This document shows, piece by piece, positions 26,131-35,109 of a stretch of DNA of 64,000 nt. Location of the stretch: the NCBI GenBank assembly GCA_964387885.1, contig CAYLYZ010000006.1, positions 22,055 through 86,054 of the forward strand, in the 5' to 3' direction. Below the pieces are notes generated by a model, which saw only the letters and a program-made list of their open reading frames with translations, was not told the origin of the DNA and did no database searches. Both the position numbers and the translations under genes were made by a program. This DNA is from JABGPL01 sp964387885 (lineage in GTDB: Bacteria; Electryoneota; AABM5-125-24; Hatepunaeales; Hatepunaeaceae). Position 1 is the first letter of the stretch. Every line of letters begins with the position of its first letter.

Positions 26131-27522
26131 ATGAAAAAAACAACTTTATTCATATCAATCTTTACTTTACTCCTGGTAATCGGAGCCCCGAATTTTTCTG
26201 AAGCCGTTCCTCAGGAAGATGTGGTCGGTTTCTGGAATATCGAACTTCAACCGGGATACAACTTTGTAACATTCCCCGTTTTGCCTGATACACCGACGCT
26301 TGCCGGGGTGATTGGAAATCAACTCGGAGCGGTGGATATAACTACATGGGATGACCGAATTGGTGGATATAGGTGGGCACATTACAACCCGGAATCTCAT
26401 CAATGGTCTGGAAACTTGTTTCTTCTGAATAGAGGCACAGGTTACTGGATCAATTTAATTAACGCCGATGAATCCCGGAATCTTGTCACCAAGGGACATC
26501 CCGAGGTGTATACCAGATTCAGGTTGAATGATCTTGGCGGTGGTTGGAAATATTACGGACCAACGATCGGGCGCGAGCAGGACCTCACCGAACTGAATGC
26601 GAGCCATCCCGGAGCTCTGCTCCTTAGATGGAACAATGATCTTGACAGATTTGATCTCGCTGAGAGCAATAGTGCTCGCGAGTGGTTCTCCCCTGAGTTT
26701 GAAGTATTAGCTCCAGATCAGGCATTTCTGGTTTACCAAACCGAAAGAAACGTCAGGTCACTCGGACCTTTGACGCAATTAGAAGCCGAACATGCTGCCT
26801 TTATAGATCAGGATGATGAAAATCCGTCAAGAGATGGATTTGGTAATAACGATATAGCCTATATGACTCCACCCTGGCCTCTGATTGTAGGTAACAGGGA
26901 CGGACTGGCCGTATGCTTTGAAAATGGACAGGCATGTGCCAACGAAATCGTCCTCAACGTCGTTCGCGAAAGCTTGAGGATCGGTGTAAACGGCAACCTT
27001 GAGCCTTATGCCGAGAATATTGACCGTTTCGAAATTCCAGGTGGTGGAATCGAGCCCGGAAAATTCAGAATCGCTTTAACGGTAGGGGAGTCAGCACAAT
27101 TCCTGAATCCCGGAGACCGCGTTTATCTGACAGTTGACGGTCCTCGAGGAACGAGCACACGTTCAACTTCGTTCGAAATTCCATCTTCAAGCGAACATTT
27201 CATCCCCGACGTGAGTTTCCCGACTCCATTGATCGCAGCGGGTGAAAGGGCAGTCGCACCTCGCGAGTTCGCAGTAGCCGCTCCTTTCCCAAACCCGTTC
27301 AACGACCGTTTCTCAGTAGAGTTCAACCTCCCCGAAACGGCACCGGTGGACTACAAACTATTCGACCTGCAGGGACGCGAAGTCTACAATGTCTCACGTC
27401 CGATGACAGCCGGTCTTCACAGATTGACAATCCAGGCAAACGGCATCTCAACAGGAATTTACCTGCTTGAGATCAAAGCCAAGAGACACAGAGGATTAGC
27501 GAAGGTCGCGCATGTGAAGTAG
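26131..27522 (+). CDS. small secreted T9SS cargo protein
   Basis: A 463-residue protein with a signal peptide (MKKTTLFISIFTLLLVIG to FSEA). Residues about 35-215 hold a GYNFVTFPV domain of the LGWNMVS type found twice in the 19111-22713 protein (here ELQPGYNFVTFPVLPDT). A beta-rich middle follows, then a T9SS type A domain (APFPNPFNDRFSV, TGIYLLEI). The ATG has GAGGAAG 6 nt upstream. It starts 58 bp after the CapA-type gene, so both may share a transcript that ends at the terminator right after this stop. The function is unknown. Confidence 0.88.
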   Translation: MKKTTLFISIFTLLLVIGAPNFSEAVPQEDVVGFWNIELQPGYNFVTFPVLPDTPTLAGVIGNQLGAVDITTWDDRIGGYRWAHYNPESHQWSGNLFLLNRGTGYWINLINADESRNLVTKGHPEVYTRFRLNDLGGGWKYYGPTIGREQDLTELNASHPGALLLRWNNDLDRFDLAESNSAREWFSPEFEVLAPDQAFLVYQTERNVRSLGPLTQLEAEHAAFIDQDDENPSRDGFGNNDIAYMTPPWPLIVGNRDGLAVCFENGQACANEIVLNVVRESLRIGVNGNLEPYAENIDRFEIPGGGIEPGKFRIALTVGESAQFLNPGDRVYLTVDGPRGTSTRSTSFEIPSSSEHFIPDVSFPTPLIAAGERAVAPREFAVAAPFPNPFNDRFSVEFNLPETAPVDYKLFDLQGREVYNVSRPMTAGLHRLTIQANGISTGIYLLEIKAKRHRGLAKVAHVK

Positions 27523-27547
27523 GTCTGATTAAATAAAAGATTTTTCC

Positions 27548-27585
27548 AAACCGCCGGGTGTTAAACCTGGCGGTTTGTTGTTTTT
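27548..27585 (+). terminator. Rho-independent terminator after the T9SS cargo gene
   Basis: AAACCGCC pairs with GGCGGTTT, extended inside by GGT/ACC across a one-base mismatch, and is followed by GTTGTTTTT. It lies 25 bp after the stop. Confidence 0.88.
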
Positions 27586-27605
27586 GGTGTAAAATCATCG
27601 GGGAG

Positions 27606-28070
27606 GACGGACATTCCTGTCCGTCAAATTGAATCTTTGTAGTGATGCATTGCTGTAGAGTAGTCTCGTAAGGGCACGGTGCCCGTGCCCCTCTCCCAAA
27701 TGGGAGGAGAAACATCATACCTGGATACAACATCCGTACGGGCGATTCACGAATCGCCCCTTCGTAGGGGTTGAACATCTTCAACCCAGTACTTTTCTAA
27801 ATTGACACTAAAACATTCGACAACAATCGAATTTTGATTCTGGAAATATGAAGATTCGTAAGGATACTTGGGCAACAAGTAGCCCAAGCCACACGGTAGG
27901 GGCTGAATATCTTCAGCCCTGTTCGAACATGAACACAGACATGAATATGCAGGAAAAGGGTTGAAAATATTCAACCCCTACAAATCACCTTCGCATACCT
28001 CGATATGGTGAGATGTTATCCCGCCGAACGGAACATAATTACGTGATTTATGTCGACATAAGATGCTGAC
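27606..28070. repeat. composite palindrome cluster, left flank of the CHAT gene
   Basis: Successive palindromes are GACGGACA/TGTCCGTC (27606-27625), GGGCACGG/CCGTGCCC (about 27664-27683), CTCCCAAATGGGAG, GGGCGATTC/GAATCGCCC (about 27740-27760), REP-B at 27762-27787, REP-A at 27857-27896, and REP-B halves at 27896-27920 and 27957-27983. An ATAATTACGTGATTTATGTC block then runs up to the CHAT stop. The order GGGCACGG, GGGCGATT, REP-B, REP-B, ATAATTAC block recurs at 31633-31908, so the CHAT gene lies between direct repeats. Confidence 0.8.
27857..27896 (-). repeat. REP-A palindrome, inverted copy
   Basis: It reads GTAAGGATACTTGGGCAACA then AGTAGCCCAAGCCACACGG, embedded in the composite cluster and directly abutting a REP-B element. 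Confidence 0.88.
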
Positions 28071-31000
28071 CTACGCCTTATCCTCATCAATCTTATCAAA
28101 AGGAATATCCCCCAACCCCGCATTCTCACAGAGCTGCCTGATCTTCTGCCGATCTTCAGGAGTTGCCTCTTTATAATTCGACATTATTGCCTGAGTCACT
28201 ACCACTGCTGCTTCCTGATGGTTTGCCTTCGAAAATCCAATCACCGATTTAACTAGCCAACCGCTTGATTCAATCAAAGAGCCCTTTTCTTTATACATGA
28301 CACCTAAGACTAAATAAGTCTGTGCCGCCCCATGTTCGTTTCCTTGTCGCTCCTCAATATCCAGCGATTTCTTATACCATTTTTCGGCTGTATCAAAATC
28401 CCGACGTTCCTCTGCAATCCTTCCCAATTGATGGTAAGTTGTTGCCATATTGTGATCATCACTTAGTTTTTCAAATAACTTGAGAGCTTTCATAAGCCAT
28501 TTCTCTGCAGAATCTAAATCATGATTTGATAATGAGAGGTTCCCTAACTGTCCATAAGTCTGTGCTGCTCCATGTCCATTTCCCTGTCGCTCCTTAATTT
28601 CCAGTGATTTCTTATACCATTCTTCGGCAGTATCAAAATCCCGACATTCCTGTGCTACATAACCCAATTGATGGTAAGTTGTTGCTGCTCCATGTTCGTT
28701 TCCATGTCGCTCATCAATATCCAGCGATTTCTTATACCATTTTTCGGCTGAATTAAAATCCCGACGCTCCTGTGCAATCATGCCCAATTGATGGTAAGTC
28801 AGTGCCGCTCCATGTTCATTTCCTTCTCGCTCTTTAATTTCCAACGATTTTTTATACCATTTTTCGACAGTATCAAAATCCCGACGTTCCTGTGCAATCA
28901 TTCCCAATTGATGCATTGCGACAGCCATTCCCTCTTCATCCTCACTCTTCTTCTTTAATTGCAGGTATGAGGTATAATACTCTTCAGCCTCATTTAAGTA
29001 GCGCATATCTTGATAGTAAGATGCGAAAGACTGGATTAGAGCTGCCTCGTAATCAATCATTTCCATCTCACCAGCGAAGTTCAGGGTATTGTGGAAGTTG
29101 ACTTCGAAATATGAGAACCAGCCGCGCTTTTCGTGTAATTTTTTGGGAGCCAGAAAATCGGCGATTGAAGCCATTGCGTTTACAAATTCCCTTGTCCACC
29201 TCTGCTTAGTTTCTTCTTCTGAGTTACTTAATACATTCGCTCGCAGATAACCGGTCAATGCCGGATGGATTGAGTACATATTGCCTTCAGCGGAATTGAT
29301 TAATCCTGCTCCTGCAAGTCCATTTAAGAAACTCTCGACTTTGTCCGCTGTCCATTTCTTATCGACTTTGGAAGCCATATGTTTAAGGAAATATGATTCA
29401 AAATATTTCTCATGCAATCCAAGCGAAATCAGCAATTCGGTCAATTCATCAGGAAGTGCATCAGTTCCAATCTTGAGAGTGGCGTATAACCGGTTTTCGG
29501 CTTCGTTTTCGGAGCTTAATTCCAGAGCCTCAAAGTTGGTTTGAAATGCCTCCAATAATTCACTGGACGACTGGTTTTTCAGGCGTGGGATAATTACGCG
29601 CATTGAGAGTGGATGACCATTTAATGCGTCCATCAGATCCTTGATATCCTTCGTCTTGCGGTCAATCTCAATACCCAATGCCTGACGTATGATATCGAAT
29701 AACTGCCAGCGCTCTTCTTCCCACAATCCACCGATCTTCAGCTCAAACAGGTTTTCATCACCAAGCCACATCTCCTGTGAGCGAGAGGTTACAATGACCT
29801 TCGTCTTTCCACCTCGAAGTCCCATCAAAAATCTCTTCAATAGTTTCCGGTCTGCCTCTTTCAAGTTTGCTTTGATCTCAGTTCCCGGAATACCACAGAC
29901 CGATTCGAAATTATCCCAGATGATCAGGAATTTGTTGTCGCGCAAAGCTCCTGTCAGTGTTTCAATTTTCTGGTTTGTGCTCAGGATATTGAAATTCGAT
30001 CCGAACAGCTTCTCTCCCATACTGGTAAAAACATAATCCGCTGACCGTACACCATTGAAAGCCTGCCAGAAACAGCCGTTTCCGAGCCCGTTTGTGTCGT
30101 ACAGCCATTCTGCAAACCCACGCGCTAGTGTTGTCTTGCCGATTCCGCCCATGCCCTGCACGAGGATGGCTGGCGCTGTTGAAAGAATACCACCTTCGAG
30201 CGCGAGCAGCGCAGCATCCCTGCCAACCATTCCATAGGGATTATCCAAATCGGACTTTTCTTCAGTGAGGATGTATTCTCGAGCGGGTGGTTTTGCTTTG
30301 GCAGTGGTGACGAACGAGAAAGCTTCCGGATCGGGAGCGTTGCGGTACAACACCGGGACAAGCCAGTCTTCGAGCGGAAAACTCCCCCGCGCGCAGGTTC
30401 TACCGCTCTCGATTTTCATCTGCCTCCTGCCAGCACGGAGTGCTTCGGAAAAGTCTCCGGATTCGAACAACCGCTTGTAAAACGCCGGGATAAACTGTTT
30501 AGCACCACTGACCCATAGCGAGTATGCCATTGCAACCACGTTTGGTGTTCCCGAACGGATTAATGAAGCAGCGACGGAAGCGAACGGATTGTCGTCGGAG
30601 GGATTTGTCATAGCGGATTGACAGGCATTCATCACCACCGCTGGAATCGCATATTCCTTTATCAAGTCGGCGAGATCTTTCGCACCAACAGGCACTCCTT
30701 CACCCTTTTCATTAATAAATACAAGATGCCCTTCAGGGCCTCTTGCCTCATACCTGGATCGATCTATATTCAAAACTCCGCTTGCAGGCTCTCCACCGAA
30801 AACGCCGTGACCATCGAAATGGAGGATGTGATAGAAACCTCGTCGTTTATCAAGATGATCAATCAGGTTCTGAAACGTTGGTGGTCGGAGGATATTGATT
30901 TCAGCAGGTAGATTTTCCTTTTTAATCAGGTCGACCAATGGATGTGATAGTGAGCGATATTTAACGTCGAGCGATCCCAGAGGGCGGGGGATTAGGAGCA

Positions 31001-31508
31001 GAATATTGATGACATCCCTGGCGAGTTTTTCCGGCAATTTGTGCGACGTTCCGACATCGTTCATCCGCCGTTCGATCCGGCATTGTTGAGCCAGGAATCC
31101 GGATCCGTCGTGGATTAATGCTTCCCAGGGATAACTCAGGACGCGCGGGTCGTCGCTGGAAATGACAAGGGAGAGATTTTTGAGACCTTTATTCTCGGCG
31201 TCGCGAAACCAGTGTACGGCTTCACCAGTAGTGAATAAGGTCTTGAAAGCGTCTTTACCCCACGATTTCAATCGGTCAAGAATCCGCTCGGCGGTTTCAT
31301 CATCTGGATCAAATGGGTATTCAAGGAATTTTTCGAGATACCATTGCAGGTCAAACATCAGGTTGCTCTTCGGTCTGCCTTCGACGTGGAGCGTATAGGG
31401 ACAGGGGATTTCGACATGTTGCCCGGAAAGTTTTAGGTCTGCCGGATTTAATACAGTATAGTTGTCAGTGTCGTTTATCCGGTTATGCTGAATGAGAAGT
31501 TCGGTCAT
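28071..31508 (-). CDS. CHAT protease / NB-ARC (STAND) / TPR protein, NLR-like defence candidate
   Basis: An 1145-residue cytoplasmic protein with no signal peptide. Residues about 110-390 are a CHAT (caspase-like) domain with the His/Cys pair H234 (LHFDGHGVFGGE) and C296 (VVMNACQSA). Residues about 425-760 are an NB-ARC/STAND ATPase: Walker A GMGGIGKTT (452-460), Walker B FLIIWDNFE, then KVIVTSRS and GHPLSMR motifs. Residues about 820-1100 are six or seven 42-residue TPRs, several nearly identical (YHQLGMIAQERRDFDTAEKW type). In such proteins the repeats sense a trigger, the STAND module oligomerises and the effector protease is activated, the logic of plant and bacterial NLRs. It is a lone gene without a visible partner substrate and is bracketed by direct repeats. 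An antiphage role is inference. Confidence 0.93.
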   Translation of the reverse strand: MTELLIQHNRINDTDNYTVLNPADLKLSGQHVEIPCPYTLHVEGRPKSNLMFDLQWYLEKFLEYPFDPDDETAERILDRLKSWGKDAFKTLFTTGEAVHWFRDAENKGLKNLSLVISSDDPRVLSYPWEALIHDGSGFLAQQCRIERRMNDVGTSHKLPEKLARDVINILLLIPRPLGSLDVKYRSLSHPLVDLIKKENLPAEINILRPPTFQNLIDHLDKRRGFYHILHFDGHGVFGGEPASGVLNIDRSRYEARGPEGHLVFINEKGEGVPVGAKDLADLIKEYAIPAVVMNACQSAMTNPSDDNPFASVAASLIRSGTPNVVAMAYSLWVSGAKQFIPAFYKRLFESGDFSEALRAGRRQMKIESGRTCARGSFPLEDWLVPVLYRNAPDPEAFSFVTTAKAKPPAREYILTEEKSDLDNPYGMVGRDAALLALEGGILSTAPAILVQGMGGIGKTTLARGFAEWLYDTNGLGNGCFWQAFNGVRSADYVFTSMGEKLFGSNFNILSTNQKIETLTGALRDNKFLIIWDNFESVCGIPGTEIKANLKEADRKLLKRFLMGLRGGKTKVIVTSRSQEMWLGDENLFELKIGGLWEEERWQLFDIIRQALGIEIDRKTKDIKDLMDALNGHPLSMRVIIPRLKNQSSSELLEAFQTNFEALELSSENEAENRLYATLKIGTDALPDELTELLISLGLHEKYFESYFLKHMASKVDKKWTADKVESFLNGLAGAGLINSAEGNMYSIHPALTGYLRANVLSNSEEETKQRWTREFVNAMASIADFLAPKKLHEKRGWFSYFEVNFHNTLNFAGEMEMIDYEAALIQSFASYYQDMRYLNEAEEYYTSYLQLKKKSEDEEGMAVAMHQLGMIAQERRDFDTVEKWYKKSLEIKEREGNEHGAALTYHQLGMIAQERRDFNSAEKWYKKSLDIDERHGNEHGAATTYHQLGYVAQECRDFDTAEEWYKKSLEIKERQGNGHGAAQTYGQLGNLSLSNHDLDSAEKWLMKALKLFEKLSDDHNMATTYHQLGRIAEERRDFDTAEKWYKKSLDIEERQGNEHGAAQTYLVLGVMYKEKGSLIESSGWLVKSVIGFSKANHQEAAVVVTQAIMSNYKEATPEDRQKIRQLCENAGLGDIPFDKIDEDKA

Positions 31509-31632
31509 TATTGATTCCGAAGTAAAACGTAAATAGTGATCAAATAGGATTATAATTAAAGTTACGGTAATAGTTATGGATATTCAAGATATTATTAGGT
31601 TTACTTGAGTTGAATTATCAAAACTACACTCG

Positions 31633-31908
31633 TATGGGCACGGCGAGCCGTGCCCCTCTCCTCCATGTCTGAAATGTTCATTTAGGTAGCGTTTCTGGCG
31701 GACGAGGTGTCTGCCAGCACGGTATGAACGGGCGATTTGTGAATCGTCCTTCGTAGGGGCTGAATATCTTCAGCCCTTTTCGAACATTAACACAGATATG
31801 AATATGCAGGATAAGGGTTGAAAATATTCAACCCCTACAAATAAAAGGATTCTTTCAGAATTGGATATAATTACATGATTTATGTCGGAATAAGATTCCG
31901 ACATACGA
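31633..31908. repeat. composite palindrome cluster, right flank of the CHAT gene
   Basis: It contains GGGCACGGCGAGCCGTGCCC (31636-31655), a REP-C element CTGGCGGACGAGGTGTCTGC (around 31694), GGGCGATT/GAATCGTCC, REP-B elements at 31751-31779 and 31814-31842, and TGTCGGAAT/ATTCCGACA near the end. The part from 31752 to 31842 is about 90 percent identical by eye to 27896-27983. It ends 9 bp before the ddl stop codon, as the left copy ends at the CHAT stop codon. Confidence 0.8.
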
Positions 31909-31916
31909 AACAGCCC

Positions 31917-33089
31917 TTACCCCCCCGCTAAAAGGTTCGCCTCAAAACTAAACGTCGTCTGATTCCGAATCTTGTTTACTTCATACGCCCGTTCAACAAG
32001 ACGATCAATCAGGTCAGCGAAAGATCTGCCCATGTGCTCCCAGAGATAGAAGGATAGTGAACCCGGGATGTTATTAAGCTCGTTGATGAATACATCCCCG
32101 TTTTTTGCGATAAGGAAGTCGATACGCGCAACTCCCCCAGCACCTACTGCTTTGAAGGTTTTAACTGCGTACTCCTGAATTAGTTTGGTTTTTTCTTCGT
32201 CTATTGGTGCTGGGATTAGTCGTTTCTGGGCTGCCATTCCCTTTTCTCCAGATGTTTTTGCTCCTTTTTTGGTATTGCCCTTATATTTTTCGTCGAAGGT
32301 TAACAACTCGGTTTCGCTAACGGGCTGTTCGAGGATTGAGGGGATGGGTGGATCACCGTCGATTACCGAGCAGTTTATTTCCTTGTCATAGTCCAGTGCC
32401 TGCTCGACCATTGCCCGGTCGCAGAATTTCAGGGCGAGGTCGAGGGCGGTTTCAAGCTCATCAGAAGTTTTTGCATATGAAATTCCGACGCTCGAGCCGA
32501 GTAGGGCTGGTTTGACGAAGACTTCGTCTTTTAAACTCTTTCTGATTTCACCTAAAACAAGTTCCAGATTTTCATCCCATTCAGAACGACTTACCTGCTG
32601 ATATGGCAAGTGAGGCAGGTCTTCAGCAGCAAGAACGGCTTTGAAGAGCAGCTTATCCATACCGACTGCAGAACCATGCACTCCGGATCCTGCGAAAGGT
32701 ACTCCGGAAAGTTCGAGTAATCCCTGCAATGCACCGTCCTCCACAAACGTTCCATGAGTTACGGGTAGAACACAATCTATTTCAACGACGTTAGCTTTGC
32801 GGAAAACACGTGGAGTTGCTTCAGTTAATCGAAGTTTACCCCGCATTGGATCTGGTGATGCGACAACTCTTGTCAGTTGATTCATGGGGGGATTTTTCTG
32901 TCTGAAGAAACCTATGTCTTCGAGTTGCTCCCCGATATACCAGATATTGTCGCGGTCGAGGTAGATTGGCTGGATGTTGTATTTGTTACTGTCCGCAGCA
33001 TTCAGAGCCTGATTGCCGGATAAAATGGATACTTCGTGCTCTACTGAGCGGCCGCCGAAGATTATTCCGAGTGTGATTTTGTCGGGCAT
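31917..33089 (-). CDS. ddl: D-alanine-D-alanine ligase
   Basis: A 390-residue cytosolic ATP-grasp enzyme joining two D-alanines for the peptidoglycan stem peptide. The signature start is GIIFGGRSVEHEVSILS. Other matches are LPVTHGTFVEDGALQGLLEL, GSAVGMDKLLFK, EVFVKPALLGSSVGISYAK, and the late GVARIDFLI, INELNNIPGSLSFYLWE block with its metal-binding Asp, Glu and Asn. The length is usual for the larger VanA/Ddl subgroup. It lies 111 bp downstream of a MurF-like gene on the same strand, whose substrate would be the dipeptide made here, so the two steps are probably co-expressed. Confidence 0.96.
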   Translation of the reverse strand: MPDKITLGIIFGGRSVEHEVSILSGNQALNAADSNKYNIQPIYLDRDNIWYIGEQLEDIGFFRQKNPPMNQLTRVVASPDPMRGKLRLTEATPRVFRKANVVEIDCVLPVTHGTFVEDGALQGLLELSGVPFAGSGVHGSAVGMDKLLFKAVLAAEDLPHLPYQQVSRSEWDENLELVLGEIRKSLKDEVFVKPALLGSSVGISYAKTSDELETALDLALKFCDRAMVEQALDYDKEINCSVIDGDPPIPSILEQPVSETELLTFDEKYKGNTKKGAKTSGEKGMAAQKRLIPAPIDEEKTKLIQEYAVKTFKAVGAGGVARIDFLIAKNGDVFINELNNIPGSLSFYLWEHMGRSFADLIDRLVERAYEVNKIRNQTTFSFEANLLAGG

Positions 33090-33123
33090 GGGTTTTGAGT
33101 TGTTTTATTATCCTGTCAATGCG

Positions 33124-33188
33124 CTGTCACACGCCCTCGTGTGACAGAAAAAACAATGACAAATCTGGTAGACGAGGGCGTCTGCCAG
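33124..33188. repeat. two palindromes between murF-like gene and ddl (one REP-C)
   Basis: CTGTCACACG and CGTGTGACAG form a perfect 10-bp stem with a four-base loop (33124-33147). CTGGTAGACG and CGTCTGCCAG form a second stem (33165-33188) matching the REP-C word in the cluster at 31694. Inside the murF-ddl gap they could make a processing or attenuating hairpin. Confidence 0.8.
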
Positions 33189-33200
33189 CGCGGTTTGAAT

Positions 33201-34934
33201 TTACAAATTATCATACTGATCCGGCAGATCATTTTCCAGCAACATTGTATCACCGGATTTTAAATAGCTTTTTAATCTCTCCAATCCTTCTGTTAGAGAC
33301 GAAACCACCCAAATATTTTCTTCATCGAAACCGCCTTCGAGTAGCCCTCTCTTTATCGGCTCGATCCGGTTTATCCCAACCAGTACTGCCAGATCACAGG
33401 ATACTGCCGCCAGTTTGCCTAACTTGTAGTTTTCTTCCGATTCTATGTCGCCCAGTTCAACCATTCCGGGTGTCACAAGGATTCGTCTTCCATCCGTGGC
33501 TTGCGACAGAACTTCCAAAGCCGACGCTGCACCTATCGGATTGGAGTTAAATGCATCGTCGATTATACGCACCCCACCTTCACCCTGTTTCGCTTCGAGG
33601 CGGTGCTGTACTTGAGGAATAGAAGCAAATGCCCGTTTTATTCCCCGTTTCGGAACTTCAAGCAACTCTGCCATAGCTGCTGCTGCCACAGCGTTTGCGA
33701 TTGCAGGACGTCCCAACAAGGGAAGATGAATCTCTACTTTTTCGCCATCCTTGAATTTGATCTTAAAGTCACTACCGACCGGTGTGAGTCGAATGTTGCT
33801 TGCAATAACTGCGTTTTCATAGTTTTTCAAATCTGAGTCATCTTTTTCAACCCTGAAATAGATAACTTCTCCCTTATGACTTTCGCCTATCTCCCTGCAT
33901 AGGGGATCGTTCCCGTTCAGGACTGCAACTCCGTCGGGCGGAAGTGACCGAACGAGTTCACCTTTAGCCTGTTGAATTGCTTTTTGGGTTTTGAAACGCT
34001 CCAGGTGCTGCAAACCTATGATGGTAATTATTCCGTGTGTTGGATTTACCAGATTGCAAAGTTTGTTGATAGATCCGATTTGGTAAGCGCCCATCTCAGC
34101 AACGAAAATTTCATGGTATGGACGTAACTTTTCGCGGATTATTCTCGTGACCCCCATCAATGTATTATAACTGCCAGGCGGTTTGAAGACATTATAATTT
34201 TCGGACAGGATAGCTGCAAGGATTTCCTTTGTTCCGGTTTTGCCATAGGAGCCGGTTATGCCGATTACGAGAGGTTTGATTTCATTCAGAATTCGCTTGG
34301 CATCGTTCATATAGCGATTCTGAATGGATGACTCAACCGGTTTTAACAACAATACCGCGAATGTCAACATCAGGGGTGCTGCACTTTCAGCCGCAAACAG
34401 ACCTAACAGAATCAGTGAGTAAAAGTACATGAAACCTAATCCTGAATCGAGTATTCCGGGAGTTCCATAGTAGCCTCGTATCCCCTCAAATAGAAAGATA
34501 ATGGATCCTGCTGTCAGAAAACTTAGACCGGCACCAGTCCAGAAAATCCGACGGGCACGTGCGGTCATAACCAGTTTCTTTTTAGATGTTCTTAGAAATC
34601 GATGAGTAGTAAATCCCCTGTATGAGCATCCTATGATCCAGAGAATAATACCAACTTCATCATAGAAATTAACCATCCGGCAACACCAGGAACCTTCCAC
34701 CGAACAACCTATACGAAATGCGTAAATTGAAATCAATACAAGACCCAGAAAATCCAGATCAAAAAGGCTCTGCAGAGTCATTTTCCCGGATGGTTTCAAC
34801 ATCCGCGAAGGCATATAATCCTCGAGCTGCAATAAATGGAGAAATCGCTTCAGGCTGCCGGTGTTCGAGTAGATCCATGCTGCAAATGGCAAAAATGAAC
34901 CAATAACAGTGATTGCTGATAGAAACCTACCCAT
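33201..34934 (-). CDS. membrane-embedded MurF-like Mur ligase
   Basis: A 577-residue protein. The C-terminal 360 residues are a Mur ligase: P-loop GITGSYGKTGTK (about 225-236), the VAEMGAYQIGSI segment, ATP/metal residues in GLQHLERF, a middle-to-C-terminal IDDAFNSNPIGAASALEVL block (as in MurF) and LVTPGMVELG. The N-terminal 210 residues are unusual for MurF and hold about five hydrophobic segments (residues 4-22, 61-76, 90-103, 130-150, 166-197). MurF adds D-Ala-D-Ala to the UDP-MurNAc-tripeptide, and the ddl gene downstream supports this. A membrane-anchored homologue might instead amidate or modify a lipid-linked precursor. The ATP-dependent ligase fold is certain; the exact substrate is inference. 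Confidence 0.85.
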   Translation of the reverse strand: MGRFLSAITVIGSFLPFAAWIYSNTGSLKRFLHLLQLEDYMPSRMLKPSGKMTLQSLFDLDFLGLVLISIYAFRIGCSVEGSWCCRMVNFYDEVGIILWIIGCSYRGFTTHRFLRTSKKKLVMTARARRIFWTGAGLSFLTAGSIIFLFEGIRGYYGTPGILDSGLGFMYFYSLILLGLFAAESAAPLMLTFAVLLLKPVESSIQNRYMNDAKRILNEIKPLVIGITGSYGKTGTKEILAAILSENYNVFKPPGSYNTLMGVTRIIREKLRPYHEIFVAEMGAYQIGSINKLCNLVNPTHGIITIIGLQHLERFKTQKAIQQAKGELVRSLPPDGVAVLNGNDPLCREIGESHKGEVIYFRVEKDDSDLKNYENAVIASNIRLTPVGSDFKIKFKDGEKVEIHLPLLGRPAIANAVAAAAMAELLEVPKRGIKRAFASIPQVQHRLEAKQGEGGVRIIDDAFNSNPIGAASALEVLSQATDGRRILVTPGMVELGDIESEENYKLGKLAAVSCDLAVLVGINRIEPIKRGLLEGGFDEENIWVVSSLTEGLERLKSYLKSGDTMLLENDLPDQYDNL

Positions 34935-35109
34935 ACTTGTGTATGTTTCCTATGTTTTTTTGTGCGCTTATACCAGGCTCCTGAATTGAATCGTCAGTTA
35001 ACATCGATTTCCACTTGCGAAACGAAAGTGAAATGATTAACTTAATTAGCTTGAAAAAGCTCAAACAACAGAGATTTGATCTGATGTAAGTTAATCCAGA
35101 GGAAGTAAA

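Noticed and set aside
28300..28930. CRISPR-like evenly spaced direct repeats
   Set aside because: The 126-nt periodicity keeps the reading frame and encodes 42-residue TPR units; there are no short repeats with unique spacers.
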